Source: Desertimonas flava
GTDB taxonomy: Bacteria; Actinomycetota; Acidimicrobiia; Acidimicrobiales; Ilumatobacteraceae
Direction of reading: 5' to 3'
Assembly (NCBI RefSeq): GCF_003426815.1
Contig: NZ_QKYK01000006.1
Span: 124,001 to 188,000, forward strand
Length of the DNA stretch: 64,000 nt
The notes beneath the pieces are model-generated. The model did no database searches and had not been told where the DNA came from. It saw nothing but the letters and a program-made list of their open reading frames with translations. Of this stretch, positions 42,479 to 50,258 are shown piece by piece. Made by a program: the position numbers and the translations under genes. Position 1 is the first letter of the stretch. Each line of letters starts with the position of its first letter.

Positions 42479-43690
42479 TCAGAGCGTGGCGGCCGAACCG
42501 AACAGCGCCGACGACACCAGCGGGGCGCCCGGCCCACCAGCGAGCAACGACAGCTCGGCTCCGGGCACCGGGTTCGGTGAGCCGCCGATGATCTGACGGA
42601 CCGCTTCGGCCGCGCCGGCCATGCCGTGGACGAACCCCTCGGCGAGATTGCCCCCTGCGGTGTTGATCGGCAGCGAGCCGGTGGGCGTGATGAGGTTGTC
42701 GAACGTGAGCACCTTGGCCGCCGTCTCGAGCGTGCAGAAGCCGTGGTCGATCAGCGAGGCGACGGCCGGTCCGGTGAAGTTCTCGTACACCTGCACCACG
42801 TCGACGTCGTCGGGCCCGTAGCCGGATTCCGCCCAGAGCCGACGCGCCACGGACTCGAATCCGGCCGACCAGTAGGGCTCGCCGCTCTCCTCCACCTCGC
42901 CACCCCACCGGGCCGCCGCGCCGTGAGGCGCCGCGAGCACGTACGCCGGGCGCGCGACCAGATCGGCCGCTCGCTCGGCCGACGTGATGATCAGGGCGAT
43001 CGCCCCGTCGTTCTCACGCGAGCAGTCGAACAGGTGGAGCGGTTCGGACACCCATCGGGACTGTTCGTAGAGGTCGTTGTCGAACTCCACGTGCCTCCCG
43101 AACGCGCGCGGATTGGTGCGTGCGTGATGGTACGACGCTGCGGCGACGGCGTACATCGTCGAACGCGGCACGCCCTCGGCCAACAGGCGTTGCGTCCGCA
43201 GGGCACAGATCTGAGCCGGTGACTGAATCCCGTTGACGAGGTACTGCAGGCTGAAGTGCCCCTTCGACACGTCGTCGCGCAGGCGCCCGCCGTCGCGCTC
43301 GGCGAGACCACGGACGAAGGCGATCGTCTCGGCCTGTCCGGCGATGATCGCGCTGGCCGCCATCCCGACCGCGGCGGCGATACCTCCACCGCCGCCCTCC
43401 CACACCATCGACGACCACCGCAGCTCCCTGCTGCCGAGTGCCGCCATCATCCGTGGACCGGCGTTGCGATCCGATCCGTAGGACACGAAGCCGTCCACGT
43501 CACGGGGGTCGAGGCCCGCCTGCCGGCATGCCTCGACCACCGCAGCCACGCAGAGGCCTCGCTCGCCGACCGGTGCGGTACCGCGCCGGTACATCGGCGT
43601 GTTGCCGACGCCGACGACGGCGGTCGCGCCGCGGAACCTCGAGGCCGGCCCGGCGGGACGCGGGGAGGTGTCGGTGCTGGGTGCGTTCAT
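42479..43690 (-). CDS. thiolase-like lipid-transfer protein (Ltp2/SCP2-thiolase type)
   Basis: 403 aa thiolase-fold protein. In the steroid side-chain pathway Ltp2 cleaves a beta-hydroxyacyl-CoA by retro-aldol reaction in complex with a DUF35 protein. Here GVGNTPMYRRG near residue 27, WEGGGGGIAAAVGMAASAI near 97 and VVQVYENFTGPAVASLIDHGFC near 310 fit that group; the catalytic cysteine and C-terminal CxG of degradative thiolases are not evident, supporting an aldolase-type role. ATG at 43690 follows GAGGAGA and overlaps the TetR stop (ATGA). The DUF35 partner is encoded two genes upstream in the same operon. Confidence 0.87.
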   Translation of the reverse strand: MNAPSTDTSPRPAGPASRFRGATAVVGVGNTPMYRRGTAPVGERGLCVAAVVEACRQAGLDPRDVDGFVSYGSDRNAGPRMMAALGSRELRWSSMVWEGGGGGIAAAVGMAASAIIAGQAETIAFVRGLAERDGGRLRDDVSKGHFSLQYLVNGIQSPAQICALRTQRLLAEGVPRSTMYAVAAASYHHARTNPRAFGRHVEFDNDLYEQSRWVSEPLHLFDCSRENDGAIALIITSAERAADLVARPAYVLAAPHGAAARWGGEVEESGEPYWSAGFESVARRLWAESGYGPDDVDVVQVYENFTGPAVASLIDHGFCTLETAAKVLTFDNLITPTGSLPINTAGGNLAEGFVHGMAGAAEAVRQIIGGSPNPVPGAELSLLAGGPGAPLVSSALFGSAATL

Positions 43691-44346
43691 CGAGTGGTCT
43701 CCTCGTCGGACAGAGATGCGGGCTGCGGTCGGGGTTCGACGTCGGACAACACGGCGAGCGTGCCGCTCAGGTACGAGCGGACGGAGCGCTCGAGTGTCTG
43801 GCGGCCGTCGCGCCAGCGGTCACGGCGCCGTGCCTCGCCCAGTTCGGGCCACTGCTCGGCCGGATCGGCGAAGGGGTCGACGTCGCTCGTCGCGAGAACG
43901 GCCCGATACAGGGTGAACCCCCACGCCAGGTGTTGGACGCCTTCCATGAGCTGCATGTGGATCGCCGGATCGACCCCCGCTTCCGTCAGCAGCTGCGCGC
44001 CGCGCCCGAAACCCACCAGGACCGCCCGCGGGGAGAGGTGCTCCATCAGCAGGGACGCCGCGTGGGGATGGGCCATCACCCGGTCGTGGAAGGCCAAGGC
44101 GTTGTCGACGAGCCAGGCTTCCCAGTCGGTCTCGGGGCGCAGGACGTCCAGATCGCCGATCACACGGCGAGCGACGGCGGCGAGGATCGCCGACTTGTCG
44201 GGATAGTGGTAGTAGAGCGACGGGCCGCGCACGCCGACCTCCCGGGCGATCCGCTCGAGGCTGAGGCCGGCGACGCCTTCGTCGTCGAGGATCGCCAGGG
44301 CGGCGTCGATGACACCTTCCTTGGAGATGTGCTGACGGCGTCCCAT
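43687..44346 (-). CDS. TetR family transcriptional regulator (paralog 2)
   Basis: 219 aa. Helix-turn-helix LSLERIAREVGVRGPSLYYHYPDKSAIL at residues 28-55; C-terminal domain with LVGFGRGAQLLTEAGVDPAIHMQLMEGVQHLAWG near 110, clearly paralogous to the regulator at 39653-40354. ATG at 44346 (MGRRQHISKE). Lies 12 bases after the DUF35 gene and overlaps the Ltp2-like gene by 4 nt, so it is embedded in the operon it probably controls. Candidate sites: 39563-39589, 49569-49588 and 49604-49617. Confidence 0.88.
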   Translation of the reverse strand: MGRRQHISKEGVIDAALAILDDEGVAGLSLERIAREVGVRGPSLYYHYPDKSAILAAVARRVIGDLDVLRPETDWEAWLVDNALAFHDRVMAHPHAASLLMEHLSPRAVLVGFGRGAQLLTEAGVDPAIHMQLMEGVQHLAWGFTLYRAVLATSDVDPFADPAEQWPELGEARRRDRWRDGRQTLERSVRSYLSGTLAVLSDVEPRPQPASLSDEETTR

Positions 44347-44358
44347 CGGTACGGGCGG

Positions 44359-44793
44359 TCAACCGGCCGGGGCCCCGCGTGCCCAGGTGAGCGACGGGAG
44401 CCCATACGTTCGATCGGACGGGGCGAGGATCTGGCCGCGGACCGGCTCACCGACCACCAGTTCGTCGGCGCTGTCGCCGGCGTAGACGCCGAGGACGCGC
44501 ACGTTCCCCGCCGCTGGCAGCTCGACGAGCACGACGACGTAGGGCAGGTCCGCGGCCCGGACGGCCACGAACGGGTACCACGTGCGGGTCCACGAGTACA
44601 CGACGCCGACCGGCTCGACGTCGCGCCAGGCGAGTTCGGCATGGAGACAGCCGGGGCATGACGGCTGCGCCGGCCACACCCAGCGGTCGCATTCGGGGCA
44701 CTGCGGCAGCCGGACGGCGCCGTCACCGAGGCCGCTCCAGAACTGCGCGTCGACGCCGGTCGCGGCCAACTGGCGAGCCGCCTCGGGGGTCAT
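44359..44793 (-). CDS. Zn-ribbon/OB-fold protein (DUF35), acyl-CoA-binding partner of Ltp2-like protein
   Basis: 144 aa, usual length. The rubredoxin-like zinc ribbon is visible as CPECDRWVWPAQPSCPGC (residues 32-49, two CxxC), followed by an OB-fold (GVVYSWTRTWYPF, VVLVELP, VRGQI). DUF35 proteins bind the CoA ester and are needed for activity of Ltp2-type aldolases and of some thiolases. ATG at 44793 overlaps the LivF stop (ATGA). Its presence directly behind the transporter genes indicates that transport and CoA-dependent chain shortening are made together. Confidence 0.88.
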   Translation of the reverse strand: MTPEAARQLAATGVDAQFWSGLGDGAVRLPQCPECDRWVWPAQPSCPGCLHAELAWRDVEPVGVVYSWTRTWYPFVAVRAADLPYVVVLVELPAAGNVRVLGVYAGDSADELVVGEPVRGQILAPSDRTYGLPSLTWARGAPAG

Positions 44794-45554
44794 TCCGTGC
44801 CGCCCTTTGCGTGATGTCCGCTCGACGCGGGGATCCGTTCGTCGCCGCCGCTCGCGGCGAACAGCCCGTCGCGGGCGACGACGGCGCGCAGCTCGTCGGC
44901 GGTGCCGGCGATGTGGATCCGGCCGGTCTCCATGATGACGCCCCGGCTGGCGACCGCGAGGGCGAGCGAGGCGTTCTGCTCGACGACGAGCACGGCGACC
45001 TCGAACAGCTCGCGGACGCGCCGGAGCACGCCGGGAAGCTCGTTGACCACGATCGGCGCGAGGCCGAGGGACGGCTCGTCGAGCAACAGCAGCCGCGGGC
45101 GGGACATCAGCCCGCGGGCGATCGCCAGCATCTGCTGCTGGCCGCCGCTCATCGCCTTGCCGAGATGACGCCGCCGCTCACCGAGGATGGGGAAGATGTC
45201 GTACATCAGGGCGATGTCCTGCTCGATAGCCGCCTTGCCCGAGCGGGAGTGGGCGCCGATGCGGAGGTTGTCCTCGATCGTCATCGCCTGGAAGATGTGC
45301 CGGCCTTCCGGCACCAGGGAGATGCCGGCGGCGACGGCGCAGCGTTCGCCGCGCCCGCTGATGCGGTCCCCATCCAGGGTGATCGTGCCGGTGCGGGGCG
45401 CGACCGCGCCGGCGATCGCTTTGAGCAGCGTGGACTTGCCGGCCCCGTTGGGACCCATGACGCACACCGACTCGCCGGCCGCGACCGTCAGGTCGATGCC
45501 GTGCAGCACATGGGCGTCGCCGTAGTAGACGTGCAGGTCAGTGAGCGCCAACAA
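44790..45554 (-). CDS. livF: Liv-type ABC transporter ATP-binding protein, LivF type
   Basis: 254 aa. Walker A GPNGAGKST near residue 34, Q-loop LVPEGRHIF near 80, signature MSGGQQQ near 134, Walker B LLLLDEPSLGLAP near 153, H-loop VEQNAS near 189; the PEGRHIF motif is typical of LivF. Start is TTG at 45554 (or the TTG next to it), with GGAGG 5-8 bases upstream and a 17-nt overlap with livG. A 20-residue Ser/Gly/His tail extends past the usual end. Energises uptake with LivG, LivH and LivM encoded upstream. Confidence 0.9.
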   Translation of the reverse strand: MLALTDLHVYYGDAHVLHGIDLTVAAGESVCVMGPNGAGKSTLLKAIAGAVAPRTGTITLDGDRISGRGERCAVAAGISLVPEGRHIFQAMTIEDNLRIGAHSRSGKAAIEQDIALMYDIFPILGERRRHLGKAMSGGQQQMLAIARGLMSRPRLLLLDEPSLGLAPIVVNELPGVLRRVRELFEVAVLVVEQNASLALAVASRGVIMETGRIHIAGTADELRAVVARDGLFAASGGDERIPASSGHHAKGGTE

Positions 45555-46260
45555 GCGAGCCTCCTAGATACGCCTCGATCACGCCCGGGTCGCGCCGGAC
45601 CTCGGCCGGGGTGCCGGTGGCGATCACCGACCCGGTGTTGAGGACGACGGCGCGCTCGCACAGGGCCGCGATGAACGGCATGTCGTGCTCGATCACCACG
45701 AGCGTCACACCGAGCGCACTGAGGCGTTCGAGCATCTCGAGCAGCTCGTGCGTCTCGCGCTCGTTGAGGCCGGCGGCCGGCTCGTCGAGCATCAGCAGTC
45801 GCGGGTTCAGCGCCACCGCGATGGCGATGCCGAGCCGCCGGCGGTTGCCGTAGGGAAGCGACTTCGCCGGGGACGCCGCCTGACCGGACAGCCCGGCGAG
45901 ATCGAGCAGGCTGGGGACGTCGGCCGGCAGTTCCGTCGCCGCCCCGGCCCGGCGGATCAGCGGCAGCTCGAGGTTCTGCTCGACCCGCAGGCCGGGGAAG
46001 ACGGCGTCGTGCTGGAACGTGCGGACGAGACCGCGGCGAGCGGTCTGCTCCATCGTCAGCCTGGTGATGTCGGCATCGAGGAATCGCACCGAACCGCCCG
46101 TCGGGCGCATCGCCCCGGACACCGCGTTGAACAGCGTCGTCTTACCCGAACCGTTGGGACCGATCAGCGCCAGACGCTCGCCTTCGCTCACGTCGAGGTC
46201 GACGTCCTGGAGCGCCCGCACCTGTCCGAAGGACTTGGACAGGCCACGCACCGTGAGCAT
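45538..46260 (-). CDS. livG: Liv-type ABC transporter ATP-binding protein, LivG type
   Basis: 240 aa. Walker A GPNGSGKTTLF near residue 35, Q-loop RTFQHDAVFPGL near 82, signature LPYGNRRRL near 142 (the usual LSYGxQR replaced by LPYGNRR), Walker B LLMLDEPAAGLN near 162, H-loop IEHDMP near 196. ATG at 46260 shares one base with the livM stop (TGATG). The closely spaced order livH-livM-livG-livF is classical, in contrast to the fused transporter at 21438-24245. Confidence 0.9.
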   Translation of the reverse strand: MLTVRGLSKSFGQVRALQDVDLDVSEGERLALIGPNGSGKTTLFNAVSGAMRPTGGSVRFLDADITRLTMEQTARRGLVRTFQHDAVFPGLRVEQNLELPLIRRAGAATELPADVPSLLDLAGLSGQAASPAKSLPYGNRRRLGIAIAVALNPRLLMLDEPAAGLNERETHELLEMLERLSALGVTLVVIEHDMPFIAALCERAVVLNTGSVIATGTPAEVRRDPGVIEAYLGGSLVGAH

Positions 46261-47303
46261 CACGAGCCCCGCCTGGTGAGCTTGCGCCATCCCGCTTCGA
46301 TGCCGCCGAGGATGCCGGTCGGCAGGACGATGACCATCACGCACAGCGCCGCGCCGTAGGCGATGAGCACCCTGTTGGGGTCGAGCTTGATGATCTCGGG
46401 CAGGTAGTACGCCACGGCGGCGCCGACGACCGGGCCGAGAATCGACTGACGACCGCCGATCACGACGATGAGGATGAGCGTGATCGCCTGGTTGACGCCG
46501 AACCCGTGGATGTCGATGTGGGACAGGTAGAAGGCGTAGAACACGCCGGCGATACCTGCGAGGGAGGCTCCGATGGCGAGGCTGAAGATCTTCAGCCACG
46601 TGGTCTCGATGCCGATCGAGCGCGCCAGCTCCTCGTTCTCGCGGATGGACACGAACAGCTTGCCGAGGTCCGACCCGCGCAACCAGACGACGCCGAGCGC
46701 CATCACGGCCACCACGCCGAGACAGAGGTAGAAGACGCTCGTGCGGCTCGCGAACTCGACGCCGAAGATGTCGATCTGCTTGGGGATCGACATGCCGCTC
46801 CCACCGCGGCCCGCCGTCACACTCCAGTTGTTGGCGACCACGGTGACCGCCTCGGCGATGACGAACGTGACGATGACGAAGTAGTGGCCCTTCGTGCGCA
46901 GGATCGGCATGGCCATCAGGGCGCCGGCGGCGAACGAGAACACGATCGCCAGACCCAGGCAGCCGAGGAACGGCCAGTCCCAGTACTTGACGAAGATGCC
47001 GGTGGTGAAGGCACCGACACCCCAGGCGGTGACGATGGCGACGGTCATCTGGCCGGCGAACGCATAGGGGACGAACAGTCCGTACGCGGCCATCGTCCAG
47101 ATGAGGCAGATCACCGCGAGGTGGACGTGACGGTTCGACAGCCCCACATGGGGCAGCAGCGTGAGCACCGCCATCGTCACGAGCACGGGGACATAGGCGC
47201 GCATGCGACCGACGCGTTTCGCAGACGCCGGAGACGGCGTCGCGGTTTCGGCTCCACGTGCCGGGGCGGTGAGCCTCGTGCCCGACACGGTCGTGTCAGA
47301 CAT
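46260..47303 (-). CDS. livM: Liv-type ABC transporter permease, LivM type
   Basis: 347 aa inner-membrane permease with about nine hydrophobic segments beginning at residue 37 (VPVLVTMAVLTLLPHVGL). Family patterns: YAFAGQMTVAIVTAWGVGAF near 79, RTKGHYFVIVTFVIAEAV near 135, ENEELARSIGIETTWLKIFSLAIGASLAGIAG near 217 (EAA-type loop) and GGRQSILGPVVGA near 280. It has an unusually long, Ala/Thr-rich cytoplasmic N-terminus of about 35 residues. ATG at 47303 overlaps livH by 8 nt. Confidence 0.9.
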   Translation of the reverse strand: MSDTTVSGTRLTAPARGAETATPSPASAKRVGRMRAYVPVLVTMAVLTLLPHVGLSNRHVHLAVICLIWTMAAYGLFVPYAFAGQMTVAIVTAWGVGAFTTGIFVKYWDWPFLGCLGLAIVFSFAAGALMAMPILRTKGHYFVIVTFVIAEAVTVVANNWSVTAGRGGSGMSIPKQIDIFGVEFASRTSVFYLCLGVVAVMALGVVWLRGSDLGKLFVSIRENEELARSIGIETTWLKIFSLAIGASLAGIAGVFYAFYLSHIDIHGFGVNQAITLILIVVIGGRQSILGPVVGAAVAYYLPEIIKLDPNRVLIAYGAALCVMVIVLPTGILGGIEAGWRKLTRRGS

Positions 47304-48162
47304 GTGCGCCCTCCGAGCCCTTGAACAGACCGGACGGCCGGACGAGCATGATGAGGATCACCAGCACGTAGCCGAAGAAGTCGGTCCACCGCGACGAGAT
47401 GTAGGCACCGCCGAACGTCTCGGCGAGACCGACGGCAAGGGCGGCGAGGGCGGCTCCCTCGACGCTGCCGAGACCGCCGATGAGTGAGACGACGAACGCC
47501 TTGACGACGAATCCGGCACCGAGCGTGACGGTCGCGCCGAACAGGCTCAGCAGGAGGGCTCCGGCGGCGCCGGCCAGGGCCCCGCCGACGAGGAACACCC
47601 CCATGATCAAGACCTTGGTGTTGACACCCATCAGCGCCGTCGTCTGCGGGTCCTCGGCGTAGGCCCGCGTCGCCCGACCGACCCTGGTACGGCGCAGCAC
47701 CAGCATCAGGGCCACCGTCAGCATGGCCGCGACGGCGACCACGACGAGGCGTTGGTAGCTGATCTGCACCCCGCCGACCTCGAGCACGCCGTCGATGGGC
47801 ACGTCGATGCGATGGAGCGAGTCGCCGTAGCGCTCGACCATCAGGCCCTCGATGACGAAGATCAGGCCGAGCGACAGGATGAAGCCGTTGATCGGATTGG
47901 CCGCGGTGAACCGGAAGCCGCCGCGCTCCATGGCCAGGCTCGCCCCACCACCCACCGATGCGGCGATGAGCACGGCGAGGAAGAACGGGATGCCGGAGCT
48001 GACGGCCGACCAGGCGGCGAAGGCGCCGACGGTCACGAGCTGGCCGTGGGCGAAGTTGATCAGGTTGGTCAGTCCGTAGACGAGCGTGACCCCGATCGCG
48101 ATCAGCGCGTACACGCTGCCGTTGACGAGGCCGTTCGCCAGCTGCTGCAAGAAGGTCTGCAT
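47296..48162 (-). CDS. livH: Liv-type ABC transporter permease, LivH type
   Basis: 288 aa inner-membrane permease. Hallmarks: LVNGSVYALIAIGVTLVYGLTNLINFAHGQL pattern at residues 12-43, RTRVGRATRAYAEDPQTTALMGVNTKVLIMGVF (EAA-type loop) near 158, and GGLGSVEGAALAALAVG near 235. ATG at 48162. It is separated from the binding-protein gene by 77 bases holding a strong hairpin (48196-48226). Confidence 0.92.
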   Translation of the reverse strand: MQTFLQQLANGLVNGSVYALIAIGVTLVYGLTNLINFAHGQLVTVGAFAAWSAVSSGIPFFLAVLIAASVGGGASLAMERGGFRFTAANPINGFILSLGLIFVIEGLMVERYGDSLHRIDVPIDGVLEVGGVQISYQRLVVVAVAAMLTVALMLVLRRTRVGRATRAYAEDPQTTALMGVNTKVLIMGVFLVGGALAGAAGALLLSLFGATVTLGAGFVVKAFVVSLIGGLGSVEGAALAALAVGLAETFGGAYISSRWTDFFGYVLVILIMLVRPSGLFKGSEGAHV

Positions 48163-48195
48163 GGTCGGGTCTCTCGATCTCCGGAGACGCCGGGG

Positions 48196-48226
48196 TCGTG
48201 GCCGGGCGGGCGCTGCCCGGCCACGA
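48196..48226 (-). terminator. strong hairpin between binding-protein gene and livH (partial terminator or mRNA stabiliser)
   Basis: Perfect 12-bp arms (TCGTGGCCGGGC at 48196-48207, and its complement at 48215-48226) around a 7-base loop. It sits just after the stop of the solute-binding protein gene and before livH. Such hairpins in transport operons usually lower expression of the permeases relative to the binding protein, by partial termination or by protecting the upstream mRNA. No U-run follows. Confidence 0.7.
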
Positions 48227-48239
48227 TCCCTGGCGACGG

Positions 48240-49493
48240 TCAGCTCTCGGGCTTGTCGAGCGTCTCGCAGGTCGGGACGCCGGCCTCGACCTTGCAGTAG
48301 TCGGCGGTGATCTGGGCGATGTTGAACTCGTTGTAGGAGATCGGTCCCATCGTCGGGCCGTCGAACTCGATCGCGTTGATCGCCGCGGCGATCGCCTCGG
48401 TGTCGTCGACCGACCCGGCGTCCTGGAGCGCCTGGACGAGCAGGAAGACGTAGTCGTAGAAGTACAGGGCGCCGCCTTCGTCGACGGAGATCTCCTCACC
48501 GAGGACGTTCACCACGTCGTCGAGGTAGGCGAGCTGGCCGTCACGGGGAGCGACGAGCGTGCCGTCCTCCAGCGCCTCCATGATGCCCGGCATGCTCACC
48601 ACGACCCACGGCTGTTCGATCGGCTCACCGATCGCCGTGCTCGTCGCCGGTCGCAGCGAGCCACCCCATGACATGAACGCGGGGGCCGCGCCGAGCTCGA
48701 TGGCCTGCTTGGCGATGTTGGCATTGGCCGTCGACGTGCAGCACACGAACACCACCTCGGGCTCGGCATCCTTGACCGTCGTGAGGATCGAGGCGAAGTC
48801 CGTCTCGTCGGCCGGGTAGACCTCCTCGGCGACGAGCTCGAGACCGAGCTCCTCGGCGGCCGTGGCGAAGTTCGGGCCCATGAAGGTCCCGATGCCACCG
48901 TCGTCGTAGATGGCCGCGACCCGCGTGGCGTCCGGGTAGCCGCGCTCCAGGGCAGCGGCCATGTAGGCGGCGATCGTCGCCTGGTCACCACTGGTGTTGA
49001 ACAGCGTGGGAGCTCCCCCGTCGAGCAGCATCGGCACGAGGGCGGTCGAACCGGAGAACATGATGGCGCCGCGCGGCACCGCGTACTCGGCCACGGCGGG
49101 GGCGGTGACGCTGGTGACGGGTCCGAGGATGATGTTCACGCCCTCGTCCTCGAGCAGCTGGGTGGCCGATGCCGTGGCGACAGCGGGGTCGCTGCGGTCG
49201 TCGAGCATGACCAGCTCGAGCTCGTACGTGGTGTCGCCGACGGTGAAGCCGCCCGCCGCGTTGATCTGCTGGACGGCGAGCTCGACGGCGTGGACGCCCC
49301 CTTCGGAGAAGGGAGCCACGGTGCCCGAGAGCGAGAAGATCGCGCCGATCTTCAGCGTCTCGGCCTCCGCCGATGCGTGGCCGATGCCGGCCGTCGCGGC
49401 CGCCAGCGACACGGCTGCCACCGCCGCGGCACCGAGCAACCGATGGCCCACCCGACGGCGACGAGGCCGCGTCGAACCAGAAGCGCGAGTCAT
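48240..49493 (-). CDS. branched-chain amino acid-type ABC transporter substrate-binding protein
   Basis: 417 aa exported receptor of the Peripla_BP_6 family. Basic N-terminus and signal core (RRRRVGHRLLGAAAVAAVSLAAATAGIG, to about residue 42); mature part begins near ETLKIGAIFSLSGTVAPFSEGGVHAVELAVQQINAAGG, the classical family opening. Extra cysteine pair CCTSTA near 252 and two late cysteines are unusual. ATG at 49493 follows AGGGGGA. First gene of an eight-gene operon (transporter, DUF35, TetR, Ltp2-like). Promoter region holds CTAGGG-type sites. Ligand probably an organic acid handled by the neighbouring CoA ligase (inference). Confidence 0.9.
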   Translation of the reverse strand: MTRASGSTRPRRRRVGHRLLGAAAVAAVSLAAATAGIGHASAEAETLKIGAIFSLSGTVAPFSEGGVHAVELAVQQINAAGGFTVGDTTYELELVMLDDRSDPAVATASATQLLEDEGVNIILGPVTSVTAPAVAEYAVPRGAIMFSGSTALVPMLLDGGAPTLFNTSGDQATIAAYMAAALERGYPDATRVAAIYDDGGIGTFMGPNFATAAEELGLELVAEEVYPADETDFASILTTVKDAEPEVVFVCCTSTANANIAKQAIELGAAPAFMSWGGSLRPATSTAIGEPIEQPWVVVSMPGIMEALEDGTLVAPRDGQLAYLDDVVNVLGEEISVDEGGALYFYDYVFLLVQALQDAGSVDDTEAIAAAINAIEFDGPTMGPISYNEFNIAQITADYCKVEAGVPTCETLDKPES

Positions 49494-49568
49494 GAGAGTC
49501 CCCCTGTGAGGTCGTTGAACCGTGAATGTCGCCCGGGAGAGCGGTTCCCCCGAACATCGTCAAGGCGA

Positions 49569-49588
49569 GTATTCTAGGGTCGTTAGAC
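49569..49588. promoter_or_regulatory. candidate TetR operator, CTAGGG type, copy 2
   Basis: GTATTCTAGGGTCGTTAGAC; shares TATTCTAGGG(A/T)CGTTAG with 39563-39589. Lies upstream of the Liv-operon binding protein (minus) and of the phosphoesterase gene (plus). Confidence 0.6.
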
Positions 49589-49603
49589 ATTGTCAAGAAG
49601 AAA

Positions 49604-49617
49604 CCTAGGGTCGTGAG
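49604..49617. promoter_or_regulatory. candidate TetR operator, CTAGGG type, copy 3
   Basis: CCTAGGGTCGTGAG. Its CTAGGG begins 31 bp after that of copy 2 (49574 and 49605), i.e. about three helical turns, on the same face of the DNA. It lies 15 bases upstream of the phosphoesterase start codon. Confidence 0.5.
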
Positions 49618-49631
49618 AAAAAGGGGGCACC

Positions 49632-50258
49632 ATGAGGTTCGGACTGCTGTCGGATGCCCACGGGAACCACGCCGCCCTACGCCACGCGGCGAGCTGGCTC
49701 AGCGATCGGGTGGACGACCTGATCTTCGCCGGCGACGCCTTCTCCGACCACCGGTTCTCCAACGAGACCGTCACGACACTGCGCGAACTCGGCGCCACGT
49801 ACGTGCTCGGCAATCACGAGCGTTCCCTGCTCTCGCCCGCCGGAGCCCGGGCGCGGGCCGCCGAGCACGTCGAACCCGACCTGCTGGCGTGGGTCGCCGA
49901 ACGTCCGAGTCGTGCCGAGGTCCTTGGCGACCGGGTGCGCATCCTGGTGGTCCATGCCAGTCCGTGGCCGCCGCTCGACCAGTACCTCAGCCCGTCAGCT
50001 GCCTCGCTCGGTCCGGCGGCCGATCTCGACGCCGACGTGCTCGTGGTCGGCCACGCTCATCAGCCCTTCGCCACGCAGATGGGCACGACTCTCGTCGTCA
50101 ACCCGGGCTCCGTCGGGCGGGCGGACGCGCCCGGCCTCGGCGATCTCCTCACGTTCGCCGTGCTCGACACCACGGGCTCCGGGGACGGCCGTCCGGCGGT
50201 GACCCATTACGCGTTCGTCGGACCCGACGGCGAGATCAGTCGACTGGACGAACGCTGA
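49632..50258 (+). CDS. metallophosphoesterase family protein (YfcE/MJ0936-like)
   Basis: 208 aa calcineurin-like phosphodiesterase. Metal motifs: LLSDAHGNHAA near residue 5, FAGDAFSD near 32 (usual GD, but the following residues differ from the common GDxxG), GNHE near 60, VHASPWPP near 106 and GHAHQP near 139. Hydrolyses a phosphodiester or phosphomonoester, substrate unknown. ATG at 49632 follows AAAGGGGG. It is divergent from the Liv operon and carries a CTAGGG-type site at its promoter, so it may be co-regulated. Its 3' end overlaps the molybdopterin oxidoreductase gene by 23 bp. Confidence 0.85.
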   Translation: MRFGLLSDAHGNHAALRHAASWLSDRVDDLIFAGDAFSDHRFSNETVTTLRELGATYVLGNHERSLLSPAGARARAAEHVEPDLLAWVAERPSRAEVLGDRVRILVVHASPWPPLDQYLSPSAASLGPAADLDADVLVVGHAHQPFATQMGTTLVVNPGSVGRADAPGLGDLLTFAVLDTTGSGDGRPAVTHYAFVGPDGEISRLDER

